DNA of 64,000 nucleotides from Tropicibacter naphthalenivorans (lineage in GTDB: Bacteria; Pseudomonadota; Alphaproteobacteria; Rhodobacterales; Rhodobacteraceae), in assembly GCF_900176475.1 (NCBI RefSeq), contig NZ_FWXX01000001.1, positions 744,001-808,000 of the forward strand. Reading direction: 5' to 3'. Every line of letters begins with the position of its first letter. Positions within the stretch are counted from its first letter, which is position 1. This document shows positions 51,136 to 59,380 of this stretch, one piece after another. The notes under the pieces are model-generated. The model was not told where the DNA came from. It did not search any database and saw nothing but the letters and a program-made list of their open reading frames with translations. The position numbers and the translations under genes are program-made.

Positions 51136-51170
51136 CCGGTTCCATCCACCCCAAAACGGAGCGCGTCTGA
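51132..51170 (+). CDS. 12-codon minigene coupling two GNAT genes
   Basis: ATGACCGG... encodes MTGSIHPKTERV and stops at TGATG, where the A is shared with the next gene's ATG. Its own ATG overlaps the stop of copy 4 as ATGA, and AGGGAGGA lies upstream. It could be a pure translational-coupling link, or the vestige of another GNAT N-terminus (PKTER resembles the usual LETDR). Confidence 0.4.
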   Translation: MTGSIHPKTERV

Positions 51171-51775
51171 TGGCCCATCAAGACATTCCCGTCCTCACCA
51201 CCGACCGTCTGATCCTGCGCGGCCCCGCACCCGAGGATTACCCGGACTTCAAGGCGACCTTTGCGTCGTACCGCTCGCGCTTTATGGGCGGGCCGCTGAA
51301 CGCCTACGAGGCGTGGATGCTCTACGCCGCCGAAATCGGCCACTGGAAGATCCGTGGCTATGGCATGTGGATGATCCACCTCGCCGAAACCGACGAGACC
51401 GTGGGCATGGCCGGCGGCTGGATGCCCGCGAAATGGCCCGAGCGTGAAATCGCCTGGATCATCTGGCCGGACCGCGCGGGCAAGGGCTATGCCCTTGAGG
51501 CGACCAACGCCGTGCGCAACTACTTCTACGACGAGCAGGGCTGGGAAACGGCGGTGTCCTACATCGACCCCAAGAACCTCGACTCGATCCGTCTGGCCGA
51601 ACGGCTTGGCTGCACCAAAGACCACGACGCCCCGTCCATCGACGGCAGCGACGCGGTGTACCGCCACCCCTCGCCGGACGCGCTGCACCAGTCGCAGATC
51701 GCCCATGGCATCGCCATGGAAATCGCGCACTACTGCGACCCCCTCTTTAAACCGAAAGGCTGGGCCATTGACTGA
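51170..51775 (+). CDS. GNAT acetyltransferase, array copy 5
   Basis: 201 aa. LTTDRLILRGPAPEDYPDF start, IAWIIWPDRAGKGYALEATNAVRNYFYD core, VSYIDPKNLDSIRLAERLGC near the end, then an extra tail of about 35 residues (SQIAHGIAMEIAHYCDPLF). The stop overlaps the TTG start of the chorismate mutase gene. Confidence 0.86.
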   Translation: MAHQDIPVLTTDRLILRGPAPEDYPDFKATFASYRSRFMGGPLNAYEAWMLYAAEIGHWKIRGYGMWMIHLAETDETVGMAGGWMPAKWPEREIAWIIWPDRAGKGYALEATNAVRNYFYDEQGWETAVSYIDPKNLDSIRLAERLGCTKDHDAPSIDGSDAVYRHPSPDALHQSQIAHGIAMEIAHYCDPLFKPKGWAID

Positions 51776-52070
51776 AGACAACGCCATCTCCCGCGCCGCG
51801 ACCCTGCTGAAAGGGCACCGCGAAAGCATCGACCGGCTGGACGCGATCCTTGTCTTTACGCTGGCCGAACGGTTCAAGCACACGCAGGCCGTGGGCGTCC
51901 TCAAGGCGCAGCACGACCTTCCCCCATCCGACCCCGCGCGCGAAGAAAAACAGATCGCGCGGCTCCAGGATTTGGCACTTCAGGCCGACCTCGACCCGGA
52001 ATTCGCCAAGAAATTCCTGAATTTCGTCATTCAGGAAGTCATCCAGCACCACAAACAACACCAATCCTGA
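51768..52070 (+). CDS. Chorismate mutase, AroQ type
   Basis: 100 aa all-helical domain: [56 protein letters not shown], then [14 protein letters not shown]. Active-site residues R (HRESIDRLD), K (VGVLKA) and E (QEVIQHH region) are in plausible places. Converts chorismate to prephenate for Phe/Tyr. The start is TTG at 51768, overlapping the GNAT stop by 8 bp, with AAAGG upstream. Alone it may be a CM linked by position to the translation operon in many Rhodobacterales. Confidence 0.85.
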   Translation: MTEDNAISRAATLLKGHRESIDRLDAILVFTLAERFKHTQAVGVLKAQHDLPPSDPAREEKQIARLQDLALQADLDPEFAKKFLNFVIQEVIQHHKQHQS

Positions 52071-52110
52071 CGGGGTTTCCCGTCGCACGCCATCTATAGG
52101 AGAAACACTC

Positions 52111-52479
52111 ATGGCTATCAAAATTCGTCTCGCCCGTGGCGGTTCCAAAAAGCGCCCCTTCTACCGCATCGTTGCTGCTGACTCGCGTATGCCGCGCGAC
52201 GGCCGCTTCATCGAAAAGCTGGGCACCTACAACCCGCTGCTGCCGAAGGATTCCGAAGAGCGCGTGAAAATGGACGTCGAGCGCGTTCAGTACTGGCTGG
52301 GCCAGGGTGCTCAGACCACCGACCGCGTTGCACGTTTCCTCGAAGCGGCTGGCGTCAAGGAAAAGACCGAGCGCAACAACCCCAAGAAGGGCACCCCGGG
52401 CAAGAAAGCTCAGGAGCGCGCAGAAGAGAAAGCAGCCAAGGCAGCAGACGCCGCCGAAGCCGCAGCAGACGCGGAATAA
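52111..52479 (+). CDS. rpsP: 30S ribosomal protein S16
   Basis: 122 aa. [43 protein letters not shown] is diagnostic. A lysine/alanine-rich C-terminal tail ([25 protein letters not shown]) is typical of alphaproteobacterial S16. GGAGA lies 8 nt before the ATG. Start of the rpsP-rimM-trmD group. Confidence 0.97.
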   Translation: MAIKIRLARGGSKKRPFYRIVAADSRMPRDGRFIEKLGTYNPLLPKDSEERVKMDVERVQYWLGQGAQTTDRVARFLEAAGVKEKTERNNPKKGTPGKKAQERAEEKAAKAADAAEAAADAE

Positions 52480-52492
52480 TCCGATCTGCACG

Positions 52493-52524
52493 GTCCCGGC
52501 GGGTAGCCCACCTGCCTGCCGGGG
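52493..52524 (+). terminator. Weak hairpin after rpsP
   Basis: CCCGGC and GCCGGG arms pair across a loop that itself holds GGGTAGCCCACC; a partial T run (TTTCGTTTTTG) follows. Possibly an attenuator between rpsP and the downstream genes. Confidence 0.4.
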
Positions 52525-52547
52525 CATCTTTCGTTTTTGAGTAAGAG

Positions 52548-52685
52548 ATGTTTCGCCTCATTCGCCTTGTTGTCCTGATTGCCGTCGCCTTTCTGGTGGG
52601 CGTCTTCTTTGAACGTGGACAACAGCGCGAATCATGCGAAAACGCTGGTGGCACTTGGCAAAGGGCGGGCTATTGCGCCCGTTAG
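52548..52685 (+). CDS. Small membrane-anchored protein, 45 aa
   Basis: One hydrophobic N-terminal helix ([18 protein letters not shown]), then a short tail [22 protein letters not shown] with two cysteines 13 residues apart. Tail likely periplasmic, the two cysteines able to form a disulfide. It lies between rpsP and rimM in the same direction; an AAGAG is its only ribosome signal. I recall similar C...GGTW...C micro-proteins in Rhodobacterales beside this operon. Function unknown. Confidence 0.65.
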   Translation: MFRLIRLVVLIAVAFLVGVFFERGQQRESCENAGGTWQRAGYCAR

Positions 52686-52692
52686 GGACGGT

Positions 52693-53199
52693 ATGAGCGA
52701 TCTGATCTGTGTGGGCGCCATCGCGGGCGCGTTTGGCGTGCAGGGCGAGGTTCGCCTGAAAAGCTTTACCGCCGATCCGCTGGCGATTGCCGATTACGCG
52801 CCCCTGACCACCGAGGACGGCAGCCGCAGCTTTGATCTGGTCATCAGCCGCGAGATCAAGAACGGCTTTGCCGCGCGCATGACCGGGATCGTCACCAAAG
52901 AGGACGCCGACGCGCTGAAAGGCACCCGCCTCTTCGCGCCGCGTGACTGTTTGCCCAGCTTGCCCGACGATGAATTCTACCACGCCGATCTGATCGGTCT
53001 GGAGGTTTTCGACACCGGCGGCGCGCCCATGGGCAAGGTCAAGGCGGTGCACAATCACGGCGCCTCGGACCTGCTGGAGCTGATGATCCCCGGCCAGAGC
53101 AAGACCGTCCTGCTGCCCTTTACCCTCGACGCGGTGCCGACCGTCGATCTGGCCTCTGGGCGAATCGTGGCGGACCCGCCCGAAGGTTTGCTGGACTAA
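52693..53199 (+). CDS. rimM: Ribosome maturation factor RimM
   Basis: 168 aa. [25 protein letters not shown] and the PRC-barrel part ([59 protein letters not shown]) are clear. Assists 30S maturation with S19. AGGGA precedes the ATG. Usually adjacent to trmD; here the two are 1.4 kb apart. Confidence 0.94.
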   Translation: MSDLICVGAIAGAFGVQGEVRLKSFTADPLAIADYAPLTTEDGSRSFDLVISREIKNGFAARMTGIVTKEDADALKGTRLFAPRDCLPSLPDDEFYHADLIGLEVFDTGGAPMGKVKAVHNHGASDLLELMIPGQSKTVLLPFTLDAVPTVDLASGRIVADPPEGLLD

Positions 53200-53400
53200 C
53201 CCCTCTTGGACGGAGGCCACAATCGCGCGCCAGCGCAGCGGGATTGACGCGTTCTGGCGAACAATTTCCAGCCAACCTGGCGACTGTCGCGGAAATCCCT
53301 AAAATTCCGTTAAAATCCGGCCCCTATAGCCATCACATCGCCACAATCTTCGTCCAATTTACGCCTTAATTGCTTTAGTTTTGCGTGAGTTTGTACGGAT

Positions 53401-54528
53401 ATGCCCCATCGCGCCCTGTTAGGTGGTCTTGCTGTTGCGCCAGCCTTGGCGACCATTGTCCTGCCGCTGCCGACCTTGGCCGTGGCCGTCGGGGTCGCGA
53501 TCAGCGGGGCCAGCAGCATCTATGCGATGGTTGCCTCTGTGAACGTCGACGCCGAACTGCAAGCCGCCGACCGGGCGGGTCTTCCTCTCTTGGCAAAGTC
53601 CGTGCGTATCTCTCCGCCGGACGACTTGCCGTCGTTTGCTCAGATGCGCGAAAGCCTCGCCGCCGCGCTGATCCCCGCCACCCGCGACATGGAGCGTGGC
53701 TTTCCCATGGACCGCAGCACCGCCATCGCGCAGGCGCACCGCCAGATCATGCAGGCGTGGGGGGTGGACACCCCCGAAGCGCTGTCGCGGGACGAAACCC
53801 TTGATCTGTACCTGCTGGACCAGCTCTTGCGCGCCACCGCGCCCGAAGCAGGCCGCATCGCCCAGATGTTCCACCAGCCCGGCGTCGTGCTGGACATCCG
53901 CGCCGAGGTGGACCGCATCGCCGAGCATCGCGCGCTGTTCGACCGCGACCACGCGGCATTCCTGTCGACTCAACTGCTGTGGGGGCGGACCTTGCGCGAT
54001 CACGCGCCGTCCAGCCTGTTGACCGCTCTGCAAGCGCTCCGAGTGCCCGACATCGACCTGTGGCACCGCATCGTGCTGGAACACGACCCGCGCGATCCCG
54101 ATCAGCGCGCCGCTGCCCTGTGGTGCCTGCGCCAGCGGTCCTGCGACCGCGCGACCGTGGCCGCCTTTCTGGCGTTTCTCGCCGCCGAGGATGGCTTGCG
54201 TGCGGCGGCCTTGCGCGGGGATCAAGTCTTTCTCGATACGGTGCAGGACATTATCGAGGCGTGGAACGCCGGGAAATACCGCACGCAGGAGCTGGCGCTG
54301 GAGCCTTCGGACGCCATCGCCCAGGACGCCCCGCGGATGACCGCCGCTTTGGACGAGCTCGCGCAGATCACCGGACACCGCCGCTGGGCCGATCCGCATG
54401 GCGCATTTGTGGACTACACCGGGCGCACCCCGGCGCAGCGCGCCTTTTGGGACATCCGCGCAGGGCGGCTGATCGCCGCTCCGAACCTCGGCGCGTTCGT
54501 CGATCTGCCCGAGCACCTGCCGGTCTAA
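53401..54528 (+). CDS. Hypothetical protein inserted between rimM and trmD
   Basis: 375 aa. The N-terminal 45 residues are hydrophobic (LLGGLAVAPALATIVLPLPTLAVAVGVAISGASSIYAMVAS), likely membrane anchor. The rest is helical and soluble, rich in Asp/Arg/Ala, with LWGRTLRDHAPSSLLTALQALRVPDIDLWHRIVLEHDPRDPDQRAAALWCLRQRS. I recognise no domain. A 201-bp AT-rich gap upstream gives it its own promoter. It separates two genes that are normally adjacent, so it was probably acquired or moved in. Confidence 0.7.
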   Translation: MPHRALLGGLAVAPALATIVLPLPTLAVAVGVAISGASSIYAMVASVNVDAELQAADRAGLPLLAKSVRISPPDDLPSFAQMRESLAAALIPATRDMERGFPMDRSTAIAQAHRQIMQAWGVDTPEALSRDETLDLYLLDQLLRATAPEAGRIAQMFHQPGVVLDIRAEVDRIAEHRALFDRDHAAFLSTQLLWGRTLRDHAPSSLLTALQALRVPDIDLWHRIVLEHDPRDPDQRAAALWCLRQRSCDRATVAAFLAFLAAEDGLRAAALRGDQVFLDTVQDIIEAWNAGKYRTQELALEPSDAIAQDAPRMTAALDELAQITGHRRWADPHGAFVDYTGRTPAQRAFWDIRAGRLIAAPNLGAFVDLPEHLPV

Positions 54529-54589
54529 AGCCCCCTTGCCGCCCGCCCCCTTGCCGCGCTACCACCGCGCCAACCAAAGGACGGGCCCC

Positions 54590-55390
54590 ATGTCAGACAC
54601 CCCTTCGCGGTCCCATGGCCGCAAATCCATTCGCCCCACGTTGAAACCGCGCTCTTTGATGGACACCCCCGAAGAGCTGGTGAACGCATGGCAGGCGCAG
54701 GTCATCACCCTGTTCCCCGAGGCCTTCCCCGGCATTCTGGGCCACTCGCTGACCGGCAAGGCGCTGCAAGAGGGCAAGTGGCAGCTGACCCCGATCCCCT
54801 TGCGCGAATTCGGCGAAGGCAAGCATCGCAACGTCGACGACACTCCCGCGGGGGGCGGCGCGGGCATGGTCTTGCGCCCCGATGTGATGGGCCGCGCCAT
54901 CGACGTCGCCGCGCAAAGCGCCCGTCCCGGTGCGCCGCTGATCTACCTGTCGCCGCGCGGGCGGCCCTTTACGCAGGAAATGGCGCAGGATCTGGCGCAG
55001 CGCCCCGGCGTGACGCTGATCTGCGGGCGGTTCGAGGGGCTGGACCAGCGGGTGATCGACCACTACCAGATCGCCGAAGTCTCGCTTGGGGATTTTGTCC
55101 TGACCGGCGGCGAGATCGCCGCGCAAGCGCTGCTGGATGCCACCGTTCGGCTGCTGCCGGGGGTTCTGGGCAATGCCGCCTCGACCGAAGAGGAATCCTT
55201 TTCCGACGGTCTGCTGGAACATCCGCAGTACACCCGCCCCGCCGAATGGGAAGGCCGCGGGATCCCCGAGGTGCTGACCTCTGGCAACCACGGCAAGATC
55301 GCAGACTGGCGCCGCGCCATGTCCGAAGAGATCACCAAGGCCCGCCGCCCCGACCTTTGGGAAGCGTATCAGGCCCGCCTCAAGGGCTAA
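54590..55390 (+). CDS. trmD: tRNA (guanine-N1)-methyltransferase
   Basis: 266 aa SPOUT enzyme making m1G37. After an N-terminal extension (MSDTPSRSHGRKSIRPTLKP) typical of the group, AQVITLFPEAFPGILGHSLTGKAL, DDTPAGGGAGMVL, ICGRFEGLDQRVIDHY, the knot motif SLGDFVLTGGEIAAQALLDATVRLLPGVLG and LEHPQYTRPAEWEG are all present. AAAGGA lies 9-14 nt upstream. Stop overlaps the convergent MFS gene by 4 bp. Confidence 0.96.
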   Translation: MSDTPSRSHGRKSIRPTLKPRSLMDTPEELVNAWQAQVITLFPEAFPGILGHSLTGKALQEGKWQLTPIPLREFGEGKHRNVDDTPAGGGAGMVLRPDVMGRAIDVAAQSARPGAPLIYLSPRGRPFTQEMAQDLAQRPGVTLICGRFEGLDQRVIDHYQIAEVSLGDFVLTGGEIAAQALLDATVRLLPGVLGNAASTEEESFSDGLLEHPQYTRPAEWEGRGIPEVLTSGNHGKIADWRRAMSEEITKARRPDLWEAYQARLKG

Positions 55391-56523
55391 GTGCGGGTGG
55401 CGGCCCGCGCGGCCAGCGGGATCACCGCCACCAAAACCGCCAGCGCCGCAAAGGCCAGCGGCAAGCTGCTGGCGTCGGCGACAAAGCCCATGAGCGCGGG
55501 CCCCAGCAGCACGCCCGCGTAGCCCGTGATCGTGACCGACGCGATAGCCAGCCCCGGCGGCATCACCCGCTGCCGCCCTGCGGCGCTGAACAGCACCGGC
55601 ACCACGTTCGCAGCCCCAAGGCCAATCAGGGCGAACCCCACCAGCGCAACCATCGCCCAAGGCGCGGCCAGCACAAGCGCCAGCCCCGCGATGGTCAACC
55701 CGCCGCCCCAGATCAGCACCGCCCGCGCGCCCAGCCGCGCCACGGTCTGATCCCCGGTCAGCCGCGCGACCACCATGGCGATGGAGAACACCATATAGCC
55801 GACGCCCGCGCTTTGCGCCGTGGCGAGGTTCCGATCGATCAGCAGCAGCGCCCCCCAGTCGAGCATCGCGCCTTCGACCAGAAAGGCGATCCCGGTCAGC
55901 ACCGCCAGCAAGACAACCACGCCGCGCGGCCAGGCGAACGGCTCTGGCGCGCTGCCCTTGGCGCGGCGCAACAGCCGCCCCGCAGCCACCGCCACCGCGA
56001 GCAGGCACAAGACCGCCGCGATCCCCGCCGACAGGCGCGGCCCGACGCCCAAGGACAGCGCTGCGGTCATCAGGGCAGAGCCGGCAAAGGTGCCCACGCT
56101 GAACAGCGCATGAAAGCCTGACATCAGCGGCCGCGCCTCGCGGGCTTCGACCTCGGCGGCGTGGACGTTCATGGACACATCCAAAGTGCCCAATGCCGCG
56201 CCGAACACGAACAGCGCCGCCGCCAGCGCCCAGACCGACGGGGCAAAGGCCAGCAAGGGCAGCACGGCGCCCATACCGATCCCCCCCGCCAGGATCATGG
56301 GCCGCGCCCCGGACCGCGCCGCCGTCACACCGGTGATCGGCATCGCCACCAGCGAGCCCAAGCCGACGCAAAGCAGCAGCACCCCAAAGGTGGCCTCGTC
56401 CGCGCCCACGTTTGCCTTGGCAAAGGGGATCAGCGGCGCCCAGGCCGCCATGGCAAAGCCCGAGGCAAAGAACACCAACCGCGTGGCAAGCCGCGCCGGC
56501 GCGGTGATCGTCAAATCTGTCAT
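55387..56523 (-). CDS. Major facilitator superfamily transporter
   Basis: 378 aa with about twelve helices. Motifs [40 protein letters not shown] and [17 protein letters not shown] match the YbjJ/FucP-like sugar or drug exporters. Orientation is opposite to the ribosomal operon it sits in, between trmD and rplS. GGGGGAG lies 6-12 nt before the ATG at 56523. Substrate unknown. Confidence 0.88.
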   Translation of the reverse strand: MTDLTITAPARLATRLVFFASGFAMAAWAPLIPFAKANVGADEATFGVLLLCVGLGSLVAMPITGVTAARSGARPMILAGGIGMGAVLPLLAFAPSVWALAAALFVFGAALGTLDVSMNVHAAEVEAREARPLMSGFHALFSVGTFAGSALMTAALSLGVGPRLSAGIAAVLCLLAVAVAAGRLLRRAKGSAPEPFAWPRGVVVLLAVLTGIAFLVEGAMLDWGALLLIDRNLATAQSAGVGYMVFSIAMVVARLTGDQTVARLGARAVLIWGGGLTIAGLALVLAAPWAMVALVGFALIGLGAANVVPVLFSAAGRQRVMPPGLAIASVTITGYAGVLLGPALMGFVADASSLPLAFAALAVLVAVIPLAARAATRT

Positions 56524-56793
56524 CGGCTCCCCCATTTATCGCTAACACTGCACAAAGCGCGCACTCCCCGCAAGCACCCGCAAAGCCCTTGCTTTATTGG
56601 GGCCGCCGGCGTATCAGACGCCATCCAAAGGCATCGGGGCGACTCGGTGCCTTGTGATATTTGGACGCGCCTTGTGGACGTCCGACCCGAACAAAGAACA
56701 GCTGGTGCATCTTTTCCTTTTGGGATCAAGGGGATCAAAGCTCTGGCCAGACATCCCCGCGGGCAAACCGCGAAGATCATAAGGAGAGATCAG

Positions 56794-57174
56794 ATGGACC
56801 TGATCGCACAGCTCGAGGCGGAACAAATCGCCCAGCTCGGGAAATCGATTCCCGATTTCAAAGCCGGCGACACCATTCGCGTTGGCTACAAAGTGACCGA
56901 AGGTACCCGTACCCGTGTCCAGAACTACGAGGGCGTCTGCATCAGCCGCAAGAACGGCAAGGGCATTGCCGGTTCCTTCACCGTTCGCAAGATTTCCTTC
57001 GGCGAAGGCGTCGAGCGCGTTTTCCCGCTGTACTCGACCAACATCGAATCGATCGAAGTTGTCCGCCGTGGCCGCGTCCGCCGCGCCAAGCTGTACTACC
57101 TGCGCTCGCGTCGCGGTAAGTCGGCGCGTATCGCCGAGGACACCACCTACAAGCCGCTGAAATCCAAAGCATAA
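56794..57174 (+). CDS. rplS: 50S ribosomal protein L19
   Basis: 126 aa. [60 protein letters not shown] is diagnostic. AAGGAGAG precedes the ATG. Separated from trmD by the inverted MFS gene, so it must have its own promoter in the 270-bp gap, which shows only a small CGCGG/CCGCG hairpin near 56758-56772. Confidence 0.97.
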   Translation: MDLIAQLEAEQIAQLGKSIPDFKAGDTIRVGYKVTEGTRTRVQNYEGVCISRKNGKGIAGSFTVRKISFGEGVERVFPLYSTNIESIEVVRRGRVRRAKLYYLRSRRGKSARIAEDTTYKPLKSKA

Positions 57175-57186
57175 GGACCCGTTGAG

Positions 57187-57408
57187 ATGAAAAAGGACCT
57201 GCATCCCGACTACCACCTCATCACCGTCAAAATGACCGACGGGACCGAGTTCCAGACCCGCACCACCTGGGGCAAGGAAGGCGACACCATGCAGCTGGAC
57301 ATCGATCCGACTGTGCACCCGGCATGGACCGGCGGCACGGGCCGTATCCTTGACCAAGGCGGCCGCGTCTCCAAGTTCAAGAAAAAGTACGAAGGCCTGG
57401 GCTTCTAA
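57187..57408 (+). CDS. rpmE: 50S ribosomal protein L31
   Basis: 73 aa. [24 protein letters not shown] and [25 protein letters not shown] identify L31. It has no cysteine, so it is the zinc-free form. 12 bp after rplS, followed by a terminator. Confidence 0.95.
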   Translation: MKKDLHPDYHLITVKMTDGTEFQTRTTWGKEGDTMQLDIDPTVHPAWTGGTGRILDQGGRVSKFKKKYEGLGF

Positions 57409-57433
57409 GAAGACCGCCATCGTGGCTATGCGA

Positions 57434-57460
57434 AACGCCGTCCTTCGGGGCGGCGTTTTT
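57434..57460 (+). terminator. Intrinsic terminator after rpmE
   Basis: AACGCCG and CGGCGTT arms with a TCC/TTCG/GGG inner part form a tight hairpin followed by T5. Confidence 0.9.
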
Positions 57461-57509
57461 GCGTTTGCGGGGGGAGTAACAAGCGCCGCGGCGACTGGGC
57501 CGAAGGGGC

Positions 57510-58799
57510 TTAGGCGCAGGGCAAATAGACGGTGACACGGGCGCCGCTGTCACAGTTGCCGATTTCCAGCCCGCCCTTGGAATCACGGGCAAAGCCCAGC
57601 ACCATCGACAGCCCCAACCCCGTTCCCTTGCCCACCGGCTTGGTGGTGTAGAACGGCTCGATCACCTTGGACAGTTGCGCCTCGGGGATGCCGGGACCGC
57701 TGTCGGTGATGGTCAGGGCAGCATAGCGCCCCGGCGCGAGCATCCCGCCATCGGCCATGCTGCGCGGCGTTTCGACCGTCTCGGTGCGGGTTTCCACGCG
57801 CAAGGTGCCTTGGTCGTTCATGGCGTCGACCGCGTTGCGCACCAGGTTGATCACCGCCGTGGTCAGCTGCACCTCGTCCACACGCACCTGCGCCGACGGG
57901 CCGGGCAAGTCCCAATGCTGCGCCACCGCCGCCGGGGTGCTGCGCTCTGCCAGCAGGCGAATGCCCGCCAAGGCTTCGTTCAGGTCCAGCAGGCGGCGGT
58001 TCACCGGGGCTTTGCGCGCGTAGATCAGCAGGTGGCTGACCACCGCTTCGGCACGCTTGGCCGAGGCGTGCGCCTCTTGAATGACGGTCTCGCGCTCGTC
58101 GTCGGGGACCACGGCGTAGAGTTCGAGGTTACCGATGATCGCCGTCAGGATGTTGTTGAAGTCATGCGCCACGCCGCCCGCCAGCTGGCCAATCGCAGCC
58201 ATCTTTTGCTCTTGCGCCATGCGCACGGCGGCGTCCTCTGCCAGCAGGCGCGAGCGGCGTGTGATCAGGATCGCCTGGAACATGTACAGCACCACCGCGA
58301 CGCAGACGATCACGCAGGCCAGCAGCGCCAGCCGCCCCTGGATCTGTTCGAACACCGGGATCACCGCCACCCCAAGCGCGACCGCCAGAGTGACGCTTTC
58401 GGCGACCACCATCCACATCATCGTGTCGGCGCGGCGGATCATATAGGCCAGCGTCGTGGCGATCAGCGTGCTGCCGATAAAGGTCAAGGACACGTCGCCC
58501 ACTTGGGTCATATAGGCTGGCATCCAGATAAACGCGATCAGCACCGCGATGAACAGCCCCCCGGCGATGTGACAGTCACGGCGCGCATGTTCCGACGATT
58601 TGCGCTGGAGATAGATGAAATGCAGCGCGTGCAGCGCCAGATAGCCCCCCGACCACACCCAAGCCAGCATCCAGCCCGAGTAGATGTACAGCATCACGCT
58701 GCCCAAAAAGACCCCGGCCAGACGGAAAACCACCTCGGGCCAGTCATGGTACTCGACATCGTAGAGACGCGCGAATTCCTGTCTGTAGTCGATTTTCAT
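57510..58799 (-). CDS. Sensor histidine kinase
   Basis: 429 aa. Six N-terminal membrane helices (from VVFRLAGVFLGSVMLYIYSG to VIVCVAVVLYMFQAILI) form the sensor region without a recognised input domain. H-box GGVAHDFNNILTAIIGNLEL (H212), N-box NLVRNAVDAMN, then DSGPGIP and GKGTGLGLSMVLGFA complete the kinase core. No receiver domain follows, and no response-regulator gene is next to it. Ligand and partner unknown. Confidence 0.92.
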   Translation of the reverse strand: MKIDYRQEFARLYDVEYHDWPEVVFRLAGVFLGSVMLYIYSGWMLAWVWSGGYLALHALHFIYLQRKSSEHARRDCHIAGGLFIAVLIAFIWMPAYMTQVGDVSLTFIGSTLIATTLAYMIRRADTMMWMVVAESVTLAVALGVAVIPVFEQIQGRLALLACVIVCVAVVLYMFQAILITRRSRLLAEDAAVRMAQEQKMAAIGQLAGGVAHDFNNILTAIIGNLELYAVVPDDERETVIQEAHASAKRAEAVVSHLLIYARKAPVNRRLLDLNEALAGIRLLAERSTPAAVAQHWDLPGPSAQVRVDEVQLTTAVINLVRNAVDAMNDQGTLRVETRTETVETPRSMADGGMLAPGRYAALTITDSGPGIPEAQLSKVIEPFYTTKPVGKGTGLGLSMVLGFARDSKGGLEIGNCDSGARVTVYLPCA

Positions 58800-59380
58800 C
58801 ACCCGTCCGAGACCACCGTGCTGTGCGACGTTTGCCGCGAGAAAGACCCCGGGAAACACGACTTTTGGGAAACGGGCGCGCCGCGAGGCGCTAAAACAGT
58901 CCGGGACGTAACGTCACAGACGTCTGTAGACCCCGTGTGCGCGGGCCGCAATTCCCGAGTTTCCATTGAAATACAACTCTTTAGGTTGTAATAGTTTATC
59001 TGATTATACTTCAGCAGATATAGTTACCCGATTATTAAGCCGTGATCGCCCCCGGGTTGAAAAATCGCGCCAGTTTCGGCGGTTGGCGGCCTTTTGCCCG
59101 CATCGACATGGGCAAGGTTTCGCGCACCGCGCGCAGGCAAAGCGATCAAACCTTAGGCAGATGGCGGGATCGTCATGCAGGCCACGCAAGCTATGCCTGC
59201 ATCATCGGTGTCACCAGCCATCTGCGCGCCCTCATGCGGCGAAATCCATGCACGACCCTAGCAGCTCTGCGCAATCGGCGATCTAAGACTTTAGTGAGCG
59301 GCCAATTCCTGCTCAGAGCGCTGGACACGGCCCCGCCGCGCTGCCAATTTGATCAAAAGTTTCGCCCATGGAGTCGGATC
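58800..59380. other. 581-bp intergenic region with paired palindromes
   Basis: No convincing gene. It holds two abutting dyads, GACGTAACGTC (58905-58915) and ACAGACGTCTGT (58916-58927), a TACAAC/GTTGTA inverted repeat around TCTTTAG (58972-58990), and an AT-rich stretch to about 59040 with likely promoters. From 59045 to 59380 it is GC-rich leader of the aminotransferase gene without clear structure. Confidence 0.5.
58905..58927. promoter_or_regulatory. Two abutting palindromes upstream of the histidine kinase
   Basis: GACGTAACGTC followed directly by ACAGACGTCTGT, both perfect dyads sharing the ACGTC core. Located 106-128 bp upstream of the kinase ATG and about 450 bp before the aminotransferase. 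Likely regulator-binding sites. Confidence 0.5.
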
